A stretch of DNA of 64,000 nt from Aliiroseovarius sp. F20344 (lineage in GTDB: Bacteria; Pseudomonadota; Alphaproteobacteria; Rhodobacterales; Rhodobacteraceae), in assembly GCF_023016155.1 (NCBI RefSeq), contig NZ_JALKBG010000006.1, forward strand, positions 1 to 64,000. Reading direction: 5' to 3'. A program made the position numbers and the translations under genes. Below are positions 61,534 through 64,000 of the stretch, one piece after another. Position 1 is the first letter of the stretch, and each line of letters opens with the position of its first letter. The notes under the pieces were generated by a model that searched no databases, had not been told where the DNA came from, and saw only the letters and a program-made list of their open reading frames with translations.

Positions 61534-63879
61534 TTATTTCGCTGCCTGGATGGCGTTCCAGACCGCCTGCGGGGTTGCTGGCATCGCCAGATCGTTAGTG
61601 CCGATGGCATCGGTGATGGCATTGATAACTGCCGGAGGGGCGCCGATTGCCCCCGCCTCGCCACAGCCTTTAACCCCTAACGGGTTGTTCGGGCTTGGTG
61701 AATCCTCGTGATGGCTGATCGAATAGGATGGCACATCAGCGGCACGCGGCATTGCGTAATCCATGTAAGACCCGTTCAGTAGCTGGCCATCATCATCGTA
61801 AACGACTTGCTCCAGCATTGCCTGACCGATGCCCTGTGTGACACCGCCATGCACCTGACCTTCGACAATCATCGGGTTGATGATGGTTCCGAAGTCATCG
61901 GCTGAGGTGAAGTTGACGATTTCAGTTTCACCCGTTTCGGGGTCCACTTCGACCTCGCAGATGAATGCGCCCGACGGGAAGGAGAAGTTCACGGGATCAA
62001 AGAATGCGGTTTCTTTCAAGCCCGGCTCCATGTCGTCAGGAAGGTTGTGAGCAACATAGGCCGCCAATCCGACCTCGTGCCATGCCATGGATTTGTCGGT
62101 CCCGGCCACTTTCACTTCGCCGCCTTCGATGACGATATCGTCTTCCGAAGCTTCCAGCGTATGCGCTGCGATCTTCTTCACCTTGGCTTCGACCTTATCC
62201 ATTGCCTTGACGACGGCGGACATCCCAACCGGGCCGGAGCGGGAGCCATAGGTCCCCATCCCAAACTGCACTTTGTCGGTGTCGCCATGCACGATCGAGA
62301 CGTTTTCGACAGGCAGGTCAAAACGGTCAGCAACAATCTGGGCGAAGGTCGTTTCATGCCCCTGTCCGTGGCTATGGCTTCCGGTCAGGATCTCAATCGA
62401 GCCTACGGGGTTCACCCGTACCTCGGCACTTTCCCAAAGACCCACGCCCGCGCCCAGTGAACCTGCCGCTTTGGAGGGAGCAAGGCCGCAGGCCTCGATA
62501 AAGGTTGAGTATCCGAGCCCACGCAGCTTTCCGCGTTTCGCAGCTTCTGCCTTACGCGCCGCAAACCCGGACACATCCGCCGAGTCCTGCGCCATTTGCA
62601 GGATCTTCGGAAAGTCGCCTGCATCATACTGCATTAGCACCGGTGTCTGGTGCGGGAACTCCTGCACAAAGTTGCGTCGCCGAAGCTCTGCCGGGTCCAT
62701 GCCCATTTCGCGCGCTGCGGTTTCCATCATCCGTTCGACCAGATAGGTCGCTTCGGGCCGTCCAGCCCCACGATACGCATCAACAGGAACTGTGTTGGTG
62801 TAATAGGTGCGCACGTTGCAGTGGATGTTCTGGATGTTGTACTGGCCTGACATCAGCGGGGCATACAAATACGTCGGCACAGAGCTTGAGAAGAGCGACA
62901 TATACGCGCCGATATTGGCAAGCGTGTCGATCTTAAACCCGGTTATTTTACCGTCCGCGTCAAATCCCATATGTGCGGTCGTCACGTGGTCACGGCCATG
63001 CGCATCGGTCAGGAAGGCCTCGGACCGGTCTGAGGTCCACTTGATCGACCGGTTGGTCTTCATCGATGCCCACAGGCAGGTGATTTCTTCGGGGTAGATG
63101 TAGATCTTCGCCCCAAAGCCACCGCCCACATCAGGTGCGATCACCCGCAGCTTGTGTTCTGGGGCGACGTTGTAGAAAGCCGACAAGACAAGCCGGGCCA
63201 CATGCGGGTTTTGGCTGGTGGTGTAGAGCGTATAGTGCTCTTCTGCGTCGTCATAGGTCGCAATCGCACTACGCGGCTCCATGGGGTTCGGCGACAGGCG
63301 ATTGTTGGTGATGTTCAGCGTTGTGACGTGGGCGGCATTTGCCAACCCGGCATCTGTCGCTGCCTCATCCCCAAGCTCCCAATCATAGATCTGGTTGCCT
63401 GGAGCGTTATCGTGAATTTGCGGCGCGCCATCTGCCATCGCGGCTTCAATATGGGCTGCGACCGGTAGTTCCTCGTAGTCGACTTCGACCGCTTCGGCAG
63501 CGATCCGGGCGAGCGCCTGGGTTTCAGCAATCACGACCGCCACCGCGTCCCCAACATAGCGCACCTTTTCGGTTGCCAAGGCAGACCATGCGCCCATGTT
63601 CATCGGGCTGCCATCTTTCGATGTAATCGCCCAACCGCAGATGATGTTTCCGATGCCGTCACCCGTTAGTTGCTGACCGTTCAACACATCAATCACACCG
63701 TCCATGGCCATAGCTGCAGAGGTATCAATCCCCTTCACCTTCGCATGTGCATAGGGGCTGCGCACGAAGGCGGCATAGGCCTGATTGTCGTTGCGAATAT
63801 CGTCTGTGTATTTGCCTTTTCCGGTTGTGAAACGCTTGTCTTCCTTGCGTTTGACCGGGGCTCCAATTCCATCTTTCAT
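61534..63879 (-). CDS. coxL: Form II CO-dehydrogenase-like large (molybdenum) subunit
   Basis: 781 residues. Molybdopterin-binding subunit of the xanthine oxidase family: RKEDKRFTTGKGKYTDDI at the start, PDVGGGFGAK, QGHETTFAQIVADRF, and the active-site region VDAYRGAGRPEATYL. AYRGAGR marks form II proteins; true CO dehydrogenase (form I) has AYRCSFR, so this enzyme probably oxidises another substrate or CO only poorly. The catalytic Glu is in GVKGCGEAGAIGAP. Start 63879 has GGAGG 8 bases upstream; a GTG at 63903 would overlap the coxS stop. Confidence 0.93.
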   Translation of the reverse strand: MKDGIGAPVKRKEDKRFTTGKGKYTDDIRNDNQAYAAFVRSPYAHAKVKGIDTSAAMAMDGVIDVLNGQQLTGDGIGNIICGWAITSKDGSPMNMGAWSALATEKVRYVGDAVAVVIAETQALARIAAEAVEVDYEELPVAAHIEAAMADGAPQIHDNAPGNQIYDWELGDEAATDAGLANAAHVTTLNITNNRLSPNPMEPRSAIATYDDAEEHYTLYTTSQNPHVARLVLSAFYNVAPEHKLRVIAPDVGGGFGAKIYIYPEEITCLWASMKTNRSIKWTSDRSEAFLTDAHGRDHVTTAHMGFDADGKITGFKIDTLANIGAYMSLFSSSVPTYLYAPLMSGQYNIQNIHCNVRTYYTNTVPVDAYRGAGRPEATYLVERMMETAAREMGMDPAELRRRNFVQEFPHQTPVLMQYDAGDFPKILQMAQDSADVSGFAARKAEAAKRGKLRGLGYSTFIEACGLAPSKAAGSLGAGVGLWESAEVRVNPVGSIEILTGSHSHGQGHETTFAQIVADRFDLPVENVSIVHGDTDKVQFGMGTYGSRSGPVGMSAVVKAMDKVEAKVKKIAAHTLEASEDDIVIEGGEVKVAGTDKSMAWHEVGLAAYVAHNLPDDMEPGLKETAFFDPVNFSFPSGAFICEVEVDPETGETEIVNFTSADDFGTIINPMIVEGQVHGGVTQGIGQAMLEQVVYDDDGQLLNGSYMDYAMPRAADVPSYSISHHEDSPSPNNPLGVKGCGEAGAIGAPPAVINAITDAIGTNDLAMPATPQAVWNAIQAAK

Positions 63880-63899
63880 GTTCTTGTCCTCCGGTTCAT

Positions 63900-64000
63900 T
63901 CACATTTTCGAGGCGGCGTCTTCGACCGACTTCACGATGTTATGGTATCCTGTGCAGCGGCAGATATTGCCCTCCAGCTCGTCACGGATTGCGTCCGAGG
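63900..64000 (-). CDS. coxS: CO-dehydrogenase-like small (2Fe-2S) subunit, partial
   Basis: Only the last 32 codons are in the window: [28 protein letters not shown], matching the second 2Fe-2S cluster motif (CRCTGYxNIV). It carries electrons from the molybdenum centre to CoxM. Stop TGA at 63900-63902, 21 bases before the coxL start. Confidence 0.93.
   Translation of the reverse strand, partial: SDAIRDELEGNICRCTGYHNIVKSVEDAASKM

Noticed and set aside
61534-63879. True form I CO dehydrogenase
   Set aside because: Active site reads AYRGAGR, not AYRCSFR.

Overview
The window is a 64 kb piece of an alphaproteobacterial chromosome. It most likely comes from the Roseobacter group of the Rhodobacterales. 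The basis is the overall gene style (glyQ, a small DUF6446-like gene, then glyS; aa3 oxidase subunit I beside a cytochrome c550-type gene; a SAM-II riboswitch before metZ; a form II CoxSLM set) and a moderately high GC content. No rRNA gene or species-specific marker is present, so the genus is not resolved.

Core region 1-37.8 kb. In order it holds: the end of ftsY, whose acidic N-terminal part is a Pro-Glu hexanucleotide repeat; an EamA transporter and ispZ/yciB; a GST; metZ behind a SAM-II riboswitch and terminator; folE2; a TrkH-type K+ channel subunit; a secreted SPOR/peptidoglycan-binding protein with a trypsin-like domain that has lost catalytic residues; glyQ, DUF6446-like gene, glyS; a PPDK-type enzyme; a SleB-type hydrolase; folB-folP-glmM; a second EamA transporter; ilvC divergent from two overlapping Lrp/AsnC genes and a class V aminotransferase; a UbiH-type hydroxylase and a HAD phosphatase; a GntR regulator; a GT2 glycosyltransferase with an MshEN-like (possible c-di-GMP sensing) N-terminus; carA; a YqeY protein; ctaD; a cytochrome c; lipB; tRNA-Leu(GAG); and a KefB-type antiporter.

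Genomic island, about 37.8-60.27 kb. A 53-bp direct repeat, made of the first 43 nt of tRNA-Ser(GCU) plus 10 bp upstream, flanks a 22.4-kb element. The left copy is an orphan 5' half. The right copy belongs to a complete tRNA-Ser(GCU), so the element appears to have brought a new promoter and 5' half to the tRNA. Cargo from left to right: (i) a copper module (multicopper oxidase, CueR, CopA; divergent CopZ) with two back-to-back CueR-type promoters; (ii) a secreted His/Met-rich protein and a Crp/Fnr regulator; (iii) an eight-gene, same-strand periplasmic cluster (L,D-transpeptidase, cytochrome c, His-rich small protein, Met-rich cytochrome c', diheme cytochrome c, second multicopper oxidase, cytochrome c, DsbA-like protein) headed by a third CueR-type operator; (iv) a ZntR-like regulator divergent from a transglutaminase-like protein, a CDF-type transporter and an ICMT-like methyltransferase, with a canonical 19-bp-spacer MerR promoter; (v) an integrase/excisionase pair, two unknown genes, two overlapping tyrosine recombinases and a further DNA-binding-type gene, followed by about 1 kb with a five-unit 21-bp repeat array.

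The most interesting candidate system is module (iii) together with (i). It looks like a CueR-controlled periplasmic copper detoxification and electron-transfer unit that couples multicopper oxidase chemistry to several c-type cytochromes, including a cytochrome c' with a methionine-rich insert, and to cell-wall L,D-crosslinking. This function is inferred from sequence motifs and operators only.

Beyond the island (60.3-64 kb) lies a form II CO-dehydrogenase-like operon (coxS partial, coxL with AYRGAGR, coxM) on the minus strand.
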